In this document: piece after piece, positions 43,861-55,060 of the stretch
Numbering within the stretch: the stretch's first letter is position 1
Layout: each line of letters begins with the position of its first letter
Source: Marsupella aquatica
Taxonomy: Eukaryota > Marchantiophyta
Assembly (NCBI GenBank): GCA_973895155.1
Contig: OZ316892.1
Span: 20,088,001 to 20,152,000, forward strand
DNA length: 64,000 bases
Direction of reading: 5' to 3'
Notes under the pieces: model-generated
Told to the model about the DNA's origin: nothing
Databases searched by the model: none
What the model saw: the letters and a program-made list of their open reading frames with translations, nothing else
Position numbers and translations under genes: made by a program

Positions 43861-44615
43861 AAGGGGATGGCCATGAATAATGAGATTGCTCAACTACTCA
43901 CCAACGATGATCATCTGGTCAACAAGTGGGACGAAATGGTTGACACGGCCACTAATTTCTTTGGCGACCTCCATGGCCGGTCGGATGGTTTCAATTGGGA
44001 GCAGATTTCAAAGGTCTTGGAGCTACAGAATAGCAGTATTATGCAGGAAGATCGGTCCCTGCTGAATGAGCCTTTCACTGTTGAGGAGCTTGGAAAGGCT
44101 GCTTTTGCGTTGGCCAGGAATAAGTGCCCCGGCCTTGAAGGCGTTCCTGTGGAATTTTTCGTTGCGCATTGGAACATAGTGGGTCCCTCCCTACACCGAG
44201 TGCTCTTACAAGGGATAACCGATGAATCCTTTCCAATCAAAATCACTTGGGGATTCATTGTTCTCCTACGGAAAAAAGGTGATCAACGTTACCTGAGCAA
44301 CAAACGCCCCATCACTCTTTTGAACGTGGCTTATAAGATCGGTGCAAAGGCGTTTCAATTGCGCTTGATTCCAGTCCTTCAGAGATTCATCACGCCCCAG
44401 CAATTTGCATTCCTACCAGGCCGAAATGAGGGTATGTTTTTGAATTTCCCTCAATGGGCGAATGGCCCCATCATTTGGACTGGCTAGATCGGTGAGGCAG
44501 GGCTGCCCTCTGTCTCCCCTTCTCTTCCTCATAGCAATGGACGCCCTCAACAGGATCATTCAAGGTGAAGTTGGTAGAGGTACGATCCAGGGGGTCGACA
44601 TACAACCTGCCAGAG
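43861..44615 (+). pseudogene. LINE reverse transcriptase, N-terminal part
   Basis: Frame from MAMNNEIAQLL through GKAAFALARNKCPGLEGVPV, ITWGFIVLLRKKGD, RPITLLNVAYKI and QQFAFLPGR, the usual start of LINE reverse transcriptases. Soon after LPGR the expected palm segment with the first catalytic Asp is missing. The sequence jumps, with a frame change, to VRQGCPLSPLLFLIAMDALN at about 44490-44550, so an internal deletion has removed essential catalytic residues. It then runs to GVDIQPARVH, where the LTR insertion interrupts it. Confidence 0.88.
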
Positions 44616-44620
44616 TTCAT
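44616..44620 (+). repeat. Target-site duplication TTCAT of the nested solo LTR, left copy
   Basis: TTCAT, repeated at 45604-45608. Removing the insert and one copy gives a continuous LINE frame ARVHNIHNLYADD. Confidence 0.85.
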
Positions 44621-45603
44621 TGTTGAGCATAGACGGCCTCATTCACAATTGGGTGTACCTCGCAGGAACCACTTTCAGGACTCAAAAACATGCTTTTTTA
44701 GTGAAAAATGACTTTCGTAACATGGAAAAAGGTTCATCATGATTTTATCTCAAGACATTTAAGTCTAATTTTTTCACAAGACTATTTTACATGGTGTAAC
44801 CTACCTCACCATGTAGATACATCAAGTTTTCAAATGTTTTAAGGGATCCTGTTATTGATGGCCCTAAATAGGCCAAAATTATTGATTATTTTTGTCCTGT
44901 ACATAAAGGTTTAGTGTGTGTCACTATTTAAGTTTTGAAATATAAGATTATGCTATTAGTATGCATGCTTTGGTAAAATTTTGTTATCTAAAATGCATTT
45001 TTTAGAGTCCTTTTGAGTCTTGAAATGATGTGACCCGCTGCATGACAAGTCCTTTTATCAATCTTTGAAGGACATATAAGGAAAGCTTCAAAGTCTCAAA
45101 TGCTAGATAGTTTAATGAATGTTACTAACCTATAGGATGTTTGTTAAGTATAGTACATCAAATTTTCTATATCATCTCATTACACCCTAAAAATGATATA
45201 CTAAAGCATAATAAACTATGGTCACTTTTGAGTGTGACGTTCCTTTTGGGTCCTCCAATTGTGAATGAGGCCAGACAACACTGGTAACAATAAGCACATG
45301 ATACATCTAACGCGCAAGTAGTCAACACAAGAGATACGTGGTTCACCTCCTCGAGGCTACGTCCACGGGAACACACAAGAGAGCTTTACGGAACTCTAAG
45401 CCCGTTAGCTAAACCAAGTCTCCAGAGTGTAAGCTCTCCTCATCTCTCAAGTGGCTTCGTAACAATGAGCCTAAGTTCCACTTAACCAAGCAAACACCGC
45501 TTGGCATATAGTGCATCCTAGTTAACCTAACCACATATTTGACTATGGTTAGCCTAACTACGGTTACATGCCGTAACCCTAGACCTTGAGTAAATACCTA
45601 ACA
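44621..45603 (-). mobile_element. Solo LTR (copia-like) inserted in the LINE, itself interrupted
   Basis: Begins TGTTGAGCAT and ends CCTAACA, so it has TGTT...AACA ends, and is flanked by the 5-bp duplication TTCAT. Without the nested element (44635-45273 and one 4-bp duplication) it is about 340 bp. On the minus strand it starts TGTTAGGTATTTACTCAAGG and contains GAACCACG-type and GACGTAGCC blocks. These blocks are shared with the solo LTR at 54652-54970, and I know them as common in plant copia LTRs. No internal coding region remains. Confidence 0.85.
44635..45273. mobile_element. Non-autonomous terminal-inverted-repeat element nested in the solo LTR
   Basis: Perfect 18-bp inverted ends: GGCCTCATTCACAATTGG at 44635-44652 and CCAATTGTGAATGAGGCC at 45256-45273. 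AGAC occurs just outside both ends (44631-44634, 45274-45277), consistent with a 4-bp target duplication. The 639-bp interior is AT-rich with no transposase. Superfamily is uncertain; the GGCC-type ends recall PIF/Harbinger, but that group normally duplicates 3 bp. Confidence 0.85.
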
Positions 45604-46160
45604 TTCATAATATTCATAACTTGTATGCAGACGATATGGCTATGATTATCCATGCTGTCATGATGTATGTCGATAGATGTAAGGAGATCCTGGACCTATT
45701 TGGCATGGCCTTGAGACTCTTTTGTACGTGGGAGAAAACCAAAGCAACTTATATATCTCCGCGTAGGCTTCCGATTGAGTTCAAGCGCCTCCCCTGGAAG
45801 TGGGAGAACAATGCCACTGCCACTAAGCTACTCGGAATCCCTATAGCCCAACATATTTCTGAAAGCCAAATGGTCCTATCTCTGTCTGAAAAGCTGGAGT
45901 TGACATTGGACAGAGTACGTCGGAGCTCGGGATCGCTCATCGCAAGGGTCACTGTGGCTAACCACCTAGTCATGAGCACCTTGTGGTTCATGCTTACGGT
46001 CCGGGCTGGAGAACAGCACACCCTGGCTGCCCTTCAAAAGAAAATTACTACATTTATATGGGCAGGCCAGAATTTGAAGGCTCGCTCCAGAGTGGACTTT
46101 GCCATGATCACTAGGCCTAAGAAGTTTGGTGGACTCGGGCTGATTTCAATTGCAGCGTAG
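45604..46160 (+). pseudogene. LINE reverse transcriptase, C-terminal part with YADD
   Basis: The frame resumes at NIHNLYADDMAMI; YADD is the catalytic box of reverse transcriptases. It continues through TWEKTKATYISPRR, KLLGIPIAQ, RVTVANHLVMSTLWFML and KKFGGLGLISIAA, then stops at 46158-46160. The family would normally continue, so this stop is probably a lesion. Confidence 0.88.
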
Positions 46161-46527
46161 TTTCAGGGCATTGGCAGGGAACTTTATCATTTGGGCATTG
46201 GCGGAAGGGGATCATCCCTGTGTAGAATCCTGCAATACGAACTGAAATAGCTCTCACATCAGAAGAGGGGAACTGAGGATTGGGTCTTCAAGCAGTGTCA
46301 CACCTTACCGAAGAATGGATCAAACGTCTGGACCAACATTTGTACGAGATGGAACGTCATAAAGAAAAACCTGCTACCAGCACCCCCAGGGCACTTGGAA
46401 GGTTGGCGTGATGTCCCTCTATGGATGCCGCATCTCAACCACATCAACGCAAATCAAGCTAAGTGCCACAGCAACCCGCAAAGGAAAATCAAGAGAGCTG
46501 GTTTTCTTTGTATGAAGGATATCTTAG

Positions 46528-47725
46528 ATGTGGGAGGTCAGCCGATGGGTTGGGAGGATGGCCCTAATATGTTGCTGCCCAGGAATTGTACCATGGCTTA
46601 TTGAAAAATTGGTGGCAAACCTCCGATGTGTGCCGGAACTACACAGCGACCCGATGCAATTGATCCCTGTGTTCATGGAAGCATATCTACTTGATGAGAC
46701 TCTTCATATTTGGGAATATAGAATACGGAGAGATCACATCACATCCCAGTGGCAGAGGTTCAATGACATTTCAACACCCAAGAAAACCTTTAGGGTGGTC
46801 AACGACCTCCTTTCTAAATCGGATAACTTCGCTCCACCGGCTGGAACCCTTCTACACCGTGTATTGATTTGGAATCAAGGCAGTTCTGCGGCCCTTAGGC
46901 AACATTTTGGAAGGCCTACGGGTCTGCTTACCCCCTGTTGCAATTTGAATGGAAGGTCGGGTCACCATTCCTGGATACTACCACTGCACACTTGCGGGAA
47001 ATCCAAGGGCCTCTTCTGCAGACGTTACACAAGGTTGTACAAAAGTGGGCGATCACGCTTGATTGGACTCCTCGGTTGGACTCCCAATCCTAATTCACTT
47101 TGGGCTGATACCTGGCTAACATTTCGTGCAGCAGGCGAGAATTGCTATCTGTGGCAATTAATCTACGTACAGGATCCTGGCAACACAACATTGGAGACTT
47201 CTGCGACTTCCACCAACAGACCCCAGGACGTGGTGCACCCGATGTACAACTGACCAACAGGAGGATATAGTACATTGCATCTGGAGCTGCGCCCAATCTC
47301 AGATTGTCTGGAGGTGGGTACAGTTTGTCCTGCAGATGTGTGCCTTCACTCGAGGAAACCCCTTTCTTCTCCAGCCAGCTCACATCTTGGTCGGTGCACC
47401 GTTGCCGGAGCAATGGGACACTCCTGGGAAACTGTGGCACACACTGCGGGCTATTGTTTGTTGGAATGTGTGGAAAGACAGATGTGCACATTTCATTGAA
47501 CACACCAGGCCTAATCCACAAGGAGTCATCAGGAAATCTTGGCATCGTCTAGGAATATACCTCAGGCGGGACTGGGCCCGGAAGCAAGCCAGAATCCGCG
47601 CTGGAAGGACTACATTCAGAGATGCCCACCACGACATGTCTAGGCACTATGGGACCTGGACAGGCCTGTGGCTGTTACATGAAGATATTCTTCAGGTCCT
47701 GCCTGTACCCCCTTGCCCCCCGTGA
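46528..47725 (+). pseudogene. LINE C-terminal region with zf-RVT zinc finger, frameshifted
   Basis: A first frame (46528-47253) carries LINE-like linker sequence such as RFNDISTPKKTFRVVNDLL. A second, overlapping frame near 47215-47725 gives the zf-RVT signature WCTRCTTDQQEDIVHCIWSC, then GKLWHTLRAIVCWNVWKDRC and the end LPVPPCPP before the stop. The shift between frames marks at least one indel. Confidence 0.82.
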
Positions 47726-48080
47726 TCCCCCGTCCTTGCTCAGGTTTTGAAGCTGCACTGCAGACTGACTGTTTGAGTCAACGCTCTCTCATGGACCCAT
47801 GAATGGAACCCCGCCGGAACCTGATCACTGGCTGGTCTTTAGGAGTGTGTTGCTCCGACTGTAGTTTCTAAATTTCATGTTTAGTTGCCTCCCTCTGAGG
47901 CCCAGCTTCCTTCCTGGTGCCGGCCTCACCGGTTTTTTGGCACGTCGACTTTGGTCCCCCGGGGTGGTGCTCCTTTTAGGGCCCCCTTTTTTTGTATGCT
48001 GGCTATTTGAATGGAATTCATTTGGTTTTTTCGAGGCAAAAAAATAAATTATAGTGACTCAGCAGTACAGTAGTTGCCAT

Positions 48081-48209
48081 CGGGCTATCTCGGTTGTACA
48101 GGGTGTCACTACATGACTTGGGGCACCATGAAACCTAAAAAAATGTCGGCTATCTTTGTTGCACAGGGGTCACTACATGACTTTTGGGGCACCATGAAAC
48201 CTAAAAATT
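48081..48209 (+). repeat. 65-bp tandem duplication inside the long-arm element
   Basis: Units at 48081 and 48146, each with GGCTATCT, GTCACTACATGACTT and GGGGCACCATGAAACCTAAA. Confidence 0.9.
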
Positions 48210-49370
48210 GTCAATTTTTGATAAACCTGAACGTGTTATTGGATGACTAAATAGATTTTTTCGAACTGAAAATAGTTTGGTGTGATTTCTAAAGTTCAAA
48301 TTTGGGACTTCCTGGACAACATTTTGGACATAACGCTCAATCTTATGTCCTCATAAATCTGTGCTTGGGAACTTTCCTTTAGTCATTTGTTTTGCAAAGC
48401 ATAATTATAATCTGTTAGCTTATTTGAGAAAGGTATGTACCTATACTATTCACTCTAACTAGTGTTACTCAAACTAATTTGAGAGTGCCAATTTTCAGGG
48501 TCTACTTGTGAATTAGTGTTTGTCACACTAATTCTGTCATACCACTATAATTTCAGTGCACAGGAAAGAGTGCTATTGTGATCTCAAGAGTGGGAAAATA
48601 CACAAGAATTAGTGTTACTTTGGACTCAAGATCACCCATTTTTTATTAGCAATGTTAAACAAAAGCAGAAATAACCTATTCTGAAAAACCAACAAAAATT
48701 AGGGTTACTTGGCACTCACAATCACATTTACCAAGATTAGTGTTAGTGACACTACTTTTGCAGTGACAGTAATTCTTGCATAACACTAGTTAATTATGGT
48801 GAAAAGTGTAGCTTAGTTTTGGTTCTAACTTAGTTTGCTCCAGGTATCTCAAGAAAAGTGCATAATTGTAGATTATACTTCATAAAATAGTGAAGTTTGA
48901 GGAGATACGATTCCCCTTTTTTATTACCGGTTAAGTAAGTAGCTTGAATGTAAGGCATCACACCAAACAGTTTTTAGCTCAAACATAATTCATCTAAGTC
49001 ATGCAATAAAATGTTAGGGTAAACATTTTGTAGGTTTAGTGGTGCCCAGAGTCATGTAATGGCGTCCTGTGCAGGGGAGGTATACCCAACTATTGCAGAA
49101 CTACTGTGTTTTTTGGACGACTACAGAGTTAATTATGGTATTTTTTGAATTTTGAACAGCCTACAGTCCAAGGGGTCTGATCAATCCATTGTTGACAATC
49201 AATTCCTCAAGATGCTAGAGGGGTCTGGTTAAGTCCTTTCCTGAACTGGAGCCCGTGCTCTTTGTTAGGCCTAACTGATTGCAGCTTGCAATGGGCAGTG
49301 CTCATTTGTGAAATAGGTTTGGGCCTGAAAGTAAGGTTAGCATGGATGCCCTCAGGAAGCAAAGATCAAT

Positions 49371-49685
49371 CTATTCATTAAAAGTGAATTATTGTTCACA
49401 AAATAGAAAGTGTACATTTGGCTTTCAAAAAGTGTACATTTGGGCAAGAAATAAAAGTGATGGCCATCAGACATACCACCATGTTCATCTTTTATAAATG
49501 AACTAGGATGAGACTCCTTCTAGTAAAGATCATTTTTTCTCCCTCAAGTTTACAATTGACTATTTAGGTGTAGAGTATTGTACTATAGTATACCTAATGG
49601 GGTTAAAAAGTGTACATTTAGAGACCAAAAAGTGTACATTTTGAGGCCTAAAAGTAAACAAAATAAATACACTTTTAATGAATAG
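49371..49685. mobile_element. MITE-like element, 16-bp inverted ends
   Basis: CTATTCATTAAAAGTG at 49371-49386 and its exact complement CACTTTTAATGAATAG at 49670-49685 enclose 315 bp. The interior repeats AAGTGTACATTT four times. No clear target duplication was seen, so the call is tentative. Confidence 0.6.
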
Positions 49686-51787
49686 GGTGATAAAGATACA
49701 ATGCCAACATTGTAAAAGGCAGACTTGGGCGAATCCCTACAGCAAAAGAAACAATAACTGGTTAATCATGTCAGGAAGGAAATTAAAGATAAATGGCTGC
49801 GGGGTAGATGGGAGGCCTGTATCCACTACAGGAAAGTTACCAGTGCTCATTAAGGGTACTAGTCACCTAGTCAATACTCTTAATTCCACAGCCGCTACTC
49901 TTTGGAATTACTTGACATATATTTGACCATTTTCATTCCACACCCCTCTTCCACCCTAAAACCCTGAATGTCTAGCACTTTAAAAAAACAGCAAGCCTCC
50001 TCAACACTTGCCTAAGCATTCAACATTAAACAATATTTTGAGCCAAATGCACAGGCCAATTCCTGCACCTGGTAGCAATACACCACTCTAACTAGAAAAT
50101 AATTGCATGGCATTGTGACGCCAGAAAAACCAACAACCAGCTACTATGGCCCTCCATTGGACCACCTGTCCAATCAAAAGTCTACAGCACAGGATGCAGG
50201 TCCTTTGCTCTCTATCCATCTTCTCAACCATCTGCAACAACATGTTCAAATCATGTGACAGAGGCTAAGAATACCCTAAACCCAAATTAATTAAACAATA
50301 TGTGGCCAGAGCATTGGTTAGAATTTCCTAGCGCCAACTCCAACCTGCAGAAACTCTCAAGAACCCTTGACATATGAGCACACACCTATCATTTGGAGTG
50401 ACCAACTCCATACTGAAAGAAGAGCCTCCTACTTCTACATTTCTAGAGACCTCTATCTAAATCCACCACATGTAAGTGTCTATTATCCTCTTCGGCTAGC
50501 TTTGTTGGTTACAAATGACTTCTAGTAATTACCCAAATAATTACTACAAAATGAATTTCACGTTTACTTTCTGCATTGAAACATGATTAACGTACATAGT
50601 TTGGTAGACTAAGAATATGAATGGATTCTCTTAAACGGGGGTCTCCAGCCAAACTACTGAAAATTTTGAGATTTAGTATGAAGATTATGAAAATTTTCAT
50701 ATTTGCATTTTTCTACAAGAAATTTAGAGATAAAAAAAAAATCATAGGGAAAGTAACAAAACCCTACATCCCTGATATTTGTTTACATTAATGTGGAAAA
50801 TAATGTAGGTTTCCCTTTGTGGCATAATTAATCTAGTATATTATTTGGATGTTCCCTTTCTATGTCATGGGCTGGTACCCGGATTGTGGTGAAGAATGGG
50901 GTAGGGAGGGGCAGGGGGCACCATATATATATAACCAAGCTACCAATTCAAGTGTGTAAGTATTAAGTTATGGCATAGCTAGCAGGGGAATAAAGCTGAT
51001 TGTGTACTTTTTTACGTTATTTCATATTTCAACTATCTCCGAACTCCATGCAATATGTTCAGGAGCATACCCGGGAGCATATCGGAAGCAGAAATTCTAA
51101 GAGAAATTCTAAGAATATTTAACCGCTCGGAGGCCAGTCAGTTGTCAGTGCCAGTGTGCGATTTTTCTAACGGCATACAGTCCACAATCGCTCTAGTAGT
51201 AGTCTACAATGATGATAGTAGCTTTGACAACCATTTCCTGTCTACAATTTTGGGAGCATTTCTTGCATGATGTCTTCAATGTTGCGCAGGGAAAGATATA
51301 TACGACCGAAGGAACGCAATTCAGATTTAGATATGTGCAAACCACACCACAGATATTTCGAGTACGAGTGTCCTGTTGAGCCAAAAGCACTCCCCAATTT
51401 GTTATCATTCAATTGTTAGCAGAAATCGGTGAAATGCATATTATACAGTAGAAGCTAGATCTATTCTGCAGAAATGTTTCTTTAATCATCGATGTAGGTC
51501 CTGCCTAGAGACCGACCTAAGACAGCATTCCTAATTCCCTACATAGATCGAGTGCCAATGCAGTATGATAGGTAGCACAATCACCTCTTGAAAGCGGTAG
51601 TCACTAGTAGCTCCTAAGGTAAATCACGATACAGATGACTGGAGAACCAGAACCCGAGCCTTATTAAGGTGGACTGCAGCACTAATTCTTTGGGGAAGTA
51701 CGCCGGGGCAACCAATTTGGCATTCAAAACCCAGGATTTTCTCAAAGTCAAACATCCAGGGTGTTTTCACAAGAATTTTAGTTGCGA
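49686..51787. other. Gene-free stretch
   Basis: AT-rich. A frame at 51055-51270 (MFRSIPGSISEAEILREILR) looks mildly protein-like but is short and unrecognised. Nothing else is supported. Confidence 0.5.
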
Positions 51788-53124
51788 TTACGCCATGTAG
51801 TGAAGGTGAAACTGATTTCCAGTTTCGAATATAGCAGTTGTAAGTTTGTTCTCCAGCTCTTCATAGCTGTCATAATTCGGAAGTAAAAGTTTGCGCCTGT
51901 GGGAGTCTCGCAGGGTCGGAAACGCGCACAATGCAAAAACGCTGCAAGCCGTAACTGCCTCTGAGTCCCTTGAAGCCATCAGGATATGGAACCTTTGATG
52001 TCCCGGTAACGAATTGTAAAAGATGGGCTCGCATTTCTTGACTCCACGAGTTCACCAGCTGCCAAAACCAGCTGATCACTGGACACATTTTACAGTGACG
52101 GTGCCAAAACCATCTGAGCACTTGACACTTGTTACAGTAACGGGTCACGGTACCCGTTACTGTACTCAGTGCTCTTTCTCCAATCAAGAGCATTAATGTG
52201 TGGAATCCCTCCAATCAACCATTCCAATTCAGTTTCATTAAACTTCTGTAGTAACACGGGGTTCACAACTAGCGCAAGTCCTGCCCTCAGCGCTTGGATT
52301 TGTGACTCAAGACTCTCTGTAAGACGCCATGCAGATAAGAGATCCACATACTCCCTCTTGTTTGCCTCGCAAACGTTGATCTCCTTGCCTCTGGGCTTTA
52401 GCTCGATTTCTTCGAATGCACCGAAATTCTCCCTCAAAACTGAAAAGGTCAACTCTAAATCCATGCCATCCAAATTGGTTTCCAAAAGCCAGACCAGACT
52501 TTTGTAGACTTGAGCATCGACAATCGCCATATCATGAAAGGTCAGAGGTTTGCTCAGTATCCGCTTATAAACCAGCCTGGGGAAGTGTGCATCCAGTACG
52601 TAAACAGCCGTCGACCAATGCTTTGCCCATAATGGTGCCGATGAATCGAAATAAACGCAAATGATCAGTATTGATTCCCGAATTGGGTTTATTTCGAACG
52701 TGTAACCATCTGCGAGGTGCTACGAGTGAACAACCCGTACTGAGGATTGACAAATTCTCTACTTAGGGAAGTGTACCACTCCCGCTTGACTCCTCCGATT
52801 CCGGCGTCTACCCCGGCTTCCCCCCAAAACCCAACGGATAGTGGATTACGGAGGTTTTGATCTCTGATTGAGGCAAATATCGAATAAGAGTCTTCAAAGA
52901 CATGATCCCGTCTCACAACCATTTGGAGACGCGTTCTTTGACTCGCGTTAAGCCAGGGATCTGATTCGTCTGCATGACTTTCCTTGGCCAGCTCCCTGAA
53001 CAGCCTGCGCCTTTTCAGTTTGAAGATGGATTCGGCACTAAGGTGGTCCTTGCGGTCAATGATAGATTTCATGGTCGCGTTCTCTTGAGCGTGATAAGTT
53101 GGCTGGTCCAACCAGGAACAAGGC

Positions 53125-53155
<31 letters not shown>
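51788..53155 (-). pseudogene. HECT-domain E3 ubiquitin ligase fragment, frameshifted and missing the active cysteine
   Basis: Minus strand, in order: KRRRLFRELAKESH, VVRRDHVFEDSYSIFASI, NPLSVGFWGEAGVDAG, REFVNPQYGLFTRS, then INTDHLRLFRFIGTIMGKAL. After a one-base frame change near 52610 come VLDAHFPRLVYKRIL, VYKSLVWLLETNLDGMDLEL, ELKPRGKEI, LESQIQALRAGL and FNETELEWLIGGIPHI. Then a ~42-bp tandem duplication with a stop (52060-52150), WFWQLVNSWSQEMR, GFKGLRGSYGLQRF and LPQAQT. A deletion/frameshift near 51890 removes the catalytic-Cys box before LLLPNYDSYEELENKL and the C-terminus HLHYMA. Parts N-terminal to the HECT domain are not visible; a (GA)n run bounds it upstream. The intact family transfers ubiquitin through that Cys; this copy cannot. 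The lineage may be UPL5-like (inference). Confidence 0.85.
52133..52164. repeat. 13-bp perfect inverted repeat
   Basis: TACAGTAACGGGT and ACCCGTTACTGTA separated by CACGGT, located at one of the HECT pseudogene's frame breaks. Confidence 0.85.

Positions 53156-53176
<21 letters not shown>
53128..53176 (+). repeat. (GA)n microsatellite
   Basis: About 24 GA units without interruption at the upstream edge of the HECT fragment. It causes Ser-Leu-repeat frames on the minus strand that are not genes. Confidence 0.97.
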
Positions 53177-53180
<4 letters not shown>

Positions 53181-54329
53181 CACTGAGGTCCGGGTCATAT
53201 ACTAATATCCATTCTTGCATCCACAACAACTGGCGCGGGAAAATTGGGAGAGTACTTGACTGATGACCAACAGGAACAGCAGCAGCTTGACAAGAGAACT
53301 GGCTTACTAGTAACGAAAGTGAGAAGTGCAGCATATTGAAAGGAAAAGTGACAAGCTACTACAGTGAGAAGTGCATCAGATAGAAAGGATCGAACTGACT
53401 AATGAAGAAAGTGAGATTTGAAAGGCAAACAACAAAATGCAGCTTAACCCTGGCCGTATCGATCAGTTGACCAAGCATTTGATTTCTCGATCTAAACGTA
53501 CACACGGTACCAAAAGAACAGCCCCCAGCGTCCCCCCATCCAGAGAAAGGTTGTCGTGGGCCATGTGTCCTAGCTGTAGGATCGAGGCCAAGGGATGTTC
53601 TCTGCATTCGTGTTTCTGGGTTACTTTTGTGAAGGACTCAGAGTTTATCTAGCAAAGGTACACAATATTCATTTTCTCAAGTTGCCTAATTTGTTAGCTA
53701 GCTAGGAATCAATTATGGATTGACCATGCACAGACGAGGTTCCAGAATCGATTCTTTCTTGGATTGAATTGCTGGTATGGTAGTCTGTGTGTGTCCTCTC
53801 GATGTTCACTACGTACTGGAAAAGGTCGCAGTTGGATTGGGCTGTACTCTGACTCGTAAAGTGTCCCTCACTATATATTTGGATCATGCATGGATACAAT
53901 GATGGCCCTTTTCCACTATATATACTCAAAGTTGAATAGCTTCAAGCTAGGTTCCTAATGTGGTCAGACTTTGGACGATTGGATATGCAGGAGCCTCTAT
54001 TAGATCGAGGAACCGGTGCAAGTTCCTCTCACCAGAACAATCGCGGTCTAATCCACATAATTACAAATGTTACGTACTAAACTCGATCACACTTACTAAC
54101 TCTGTAAGCTTTCAAATAAAGTCGAAGCTCAGCACAACCTCCAAAGAATTATCCACTGAAATGTGCTGATTGATGAATCTTGTGGCTCTGTTTGATCTGT
54201 TACCCCCTTACATCCTTGCTAGCAATATTTTAGGATGTTTCTAATTGCACCGACTGCCTTGAATGAGTTCTATATATAATAGCACTAGCTCAATACCTGT
54301 GCGATGCACAAAACATGCCATGACGCCCA
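53177..54329. other. Gene-free stretch
   Basis: No exon upstream of the HECT fragment could be recognised, and only short frames without domains occur. Confidence 0.5.
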
Positions 54330-55060
54330 AATGTTGTTATGTGAAACATATAGTGAAGTGAAAAGCCAGGTGTTGTTAAGAAAACAAAGACATATATCAT
54401 TTTGCCAAAGATGTCATTATGTGAAAAATGTTGTCAAGTGAAAAATGTTGTTAAAAAAGAAGAAGTTGTTCTGCCAAAAGATTTGTTATGTGGAAGACGT
54501 TGTCAAGTAAAATGATGACGTTAAGAAAAAAAAAGTTATTTTGTCAAAGATGTGATTATGTGAAAGATGTTATCAAGTAAAATGATGTTGTCAACTACAA
54601 AAATGTTGTTAACAAAAAGAAGTTGTTTTGCCAAAGATGTTATGTGAAAGATGTTAGAGTTTTGACTCAACCTTGACTAGGTTAACTAGAGTAAGTTAAC
54701 CAGAGTTAACATTAGTTGACTAGACTCTTCATGAAGGGATTTAATCCTCTTTGTATCCCATGGAGAGAGAACACTTAGTGGAGAACTTTGTGAGAGAGTG
54801 AGAGAGCTTGGACCATGGAGCTATGGTGAGATGTACTTTTCGTGTTCATAGTGAAGCTCTTGGTGCGGCCATGGACGTAGCCCGAACCACGTATCTTTGT
54901 GTCGGTGTACTCGAGTGTTATATGAATGATGTTAATGAGACGTCACATGGCTATTCATTTTGATCCTACAAGTGATATCATCAAGTTAAATGATGTTGTG
55001 GCGCCAAAAGGGTTATGTGAAAGTACCGTGAAGTAAAAAGATGTTTTCAAGTAAAAGTGT
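54330..55060 (+). repeat. Degenerate tandem repeat (ATGTTGTCAAGTGAAAA type), interrupted by a solo LTR
   Basis: Many imperfect copies of phrases such as TTATGTGAAAGATGTTGTCA, AAGTAAAATGATGTTGT and TTTTGCCAAAGATGT run from about 54330 to 54651 and resume at 54971-55060 after the LTR. Just before the array is the phrase ACTAGCTCAATACCTGTGCG; a related phrase precedes the similar array at 60990. Confidence 0.75.
54652..54970 (+). mobile_element. Solo LTR, copia-like
   Basis: 319 bp starting TGTTAGAGTTTTGACTCAAC and ending TGATCCTACA, so TG...CA ends. It contains GGACGTAGCCCGAACCACGT, related to the LTR at 44621-45603 in opposite orientation. The sides AAAGA and AGTGA are a plausible diverged 5-bp target duplication, since the tandem repeat reads on across the gap. 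No internal region remains. Confidence 0.75.

Larger units (their letters stand above)
43841..48045 (+). mobile_element. 5'-truncated, degenerate LINE retrotransposon
   Basis: Flanked by the 12-bp duplication AAATTATAGTGA (43829-43840, 48046-48057). It encodes parts of a reverse transcriptase and a C-terminal zf-RVT zinc finger. The 3' end is typical of plant LINEs: a T-rich tail region (TGGAATTCATTTGG) and GAGGCAAAAAAAT just before the duplication. ORF1 and the endonuclease domain are absent, so it was truncated on insertion or later. It sits inside the long-inverted-arm element and carries its own nested insertion at 44621-45603. It cannot be autonomous. Confidence 0.9.
43521..49236. mobile_element. 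Old DNA element with long inverted arms, split by a LINE
   Basis: Sequence from 43521 (GCCAGGCCCCTCTAG) inward, continuing at 48058 after the LINE, matches the reverse complement of the right arm ending near 49236 (CTAGAGGGGTCTGG). Matching blocks are TTGATCAGGCCCCTTGAATG with AAAATTCAAAACATACC on the left against the complement of 49140-49195, and the TTTGGTGTGAT block near 48280 against 48960-48990. Arms are several hundred bp and diverged. No transposase is visible. A related single arm is present at 57060-57560. Confidence 0.7.

Noticed and set aside
53056-53334. Ser-Leu repeat proteins on the minus strand
   Set aside because: Translation of the (GA)n microsatellite.
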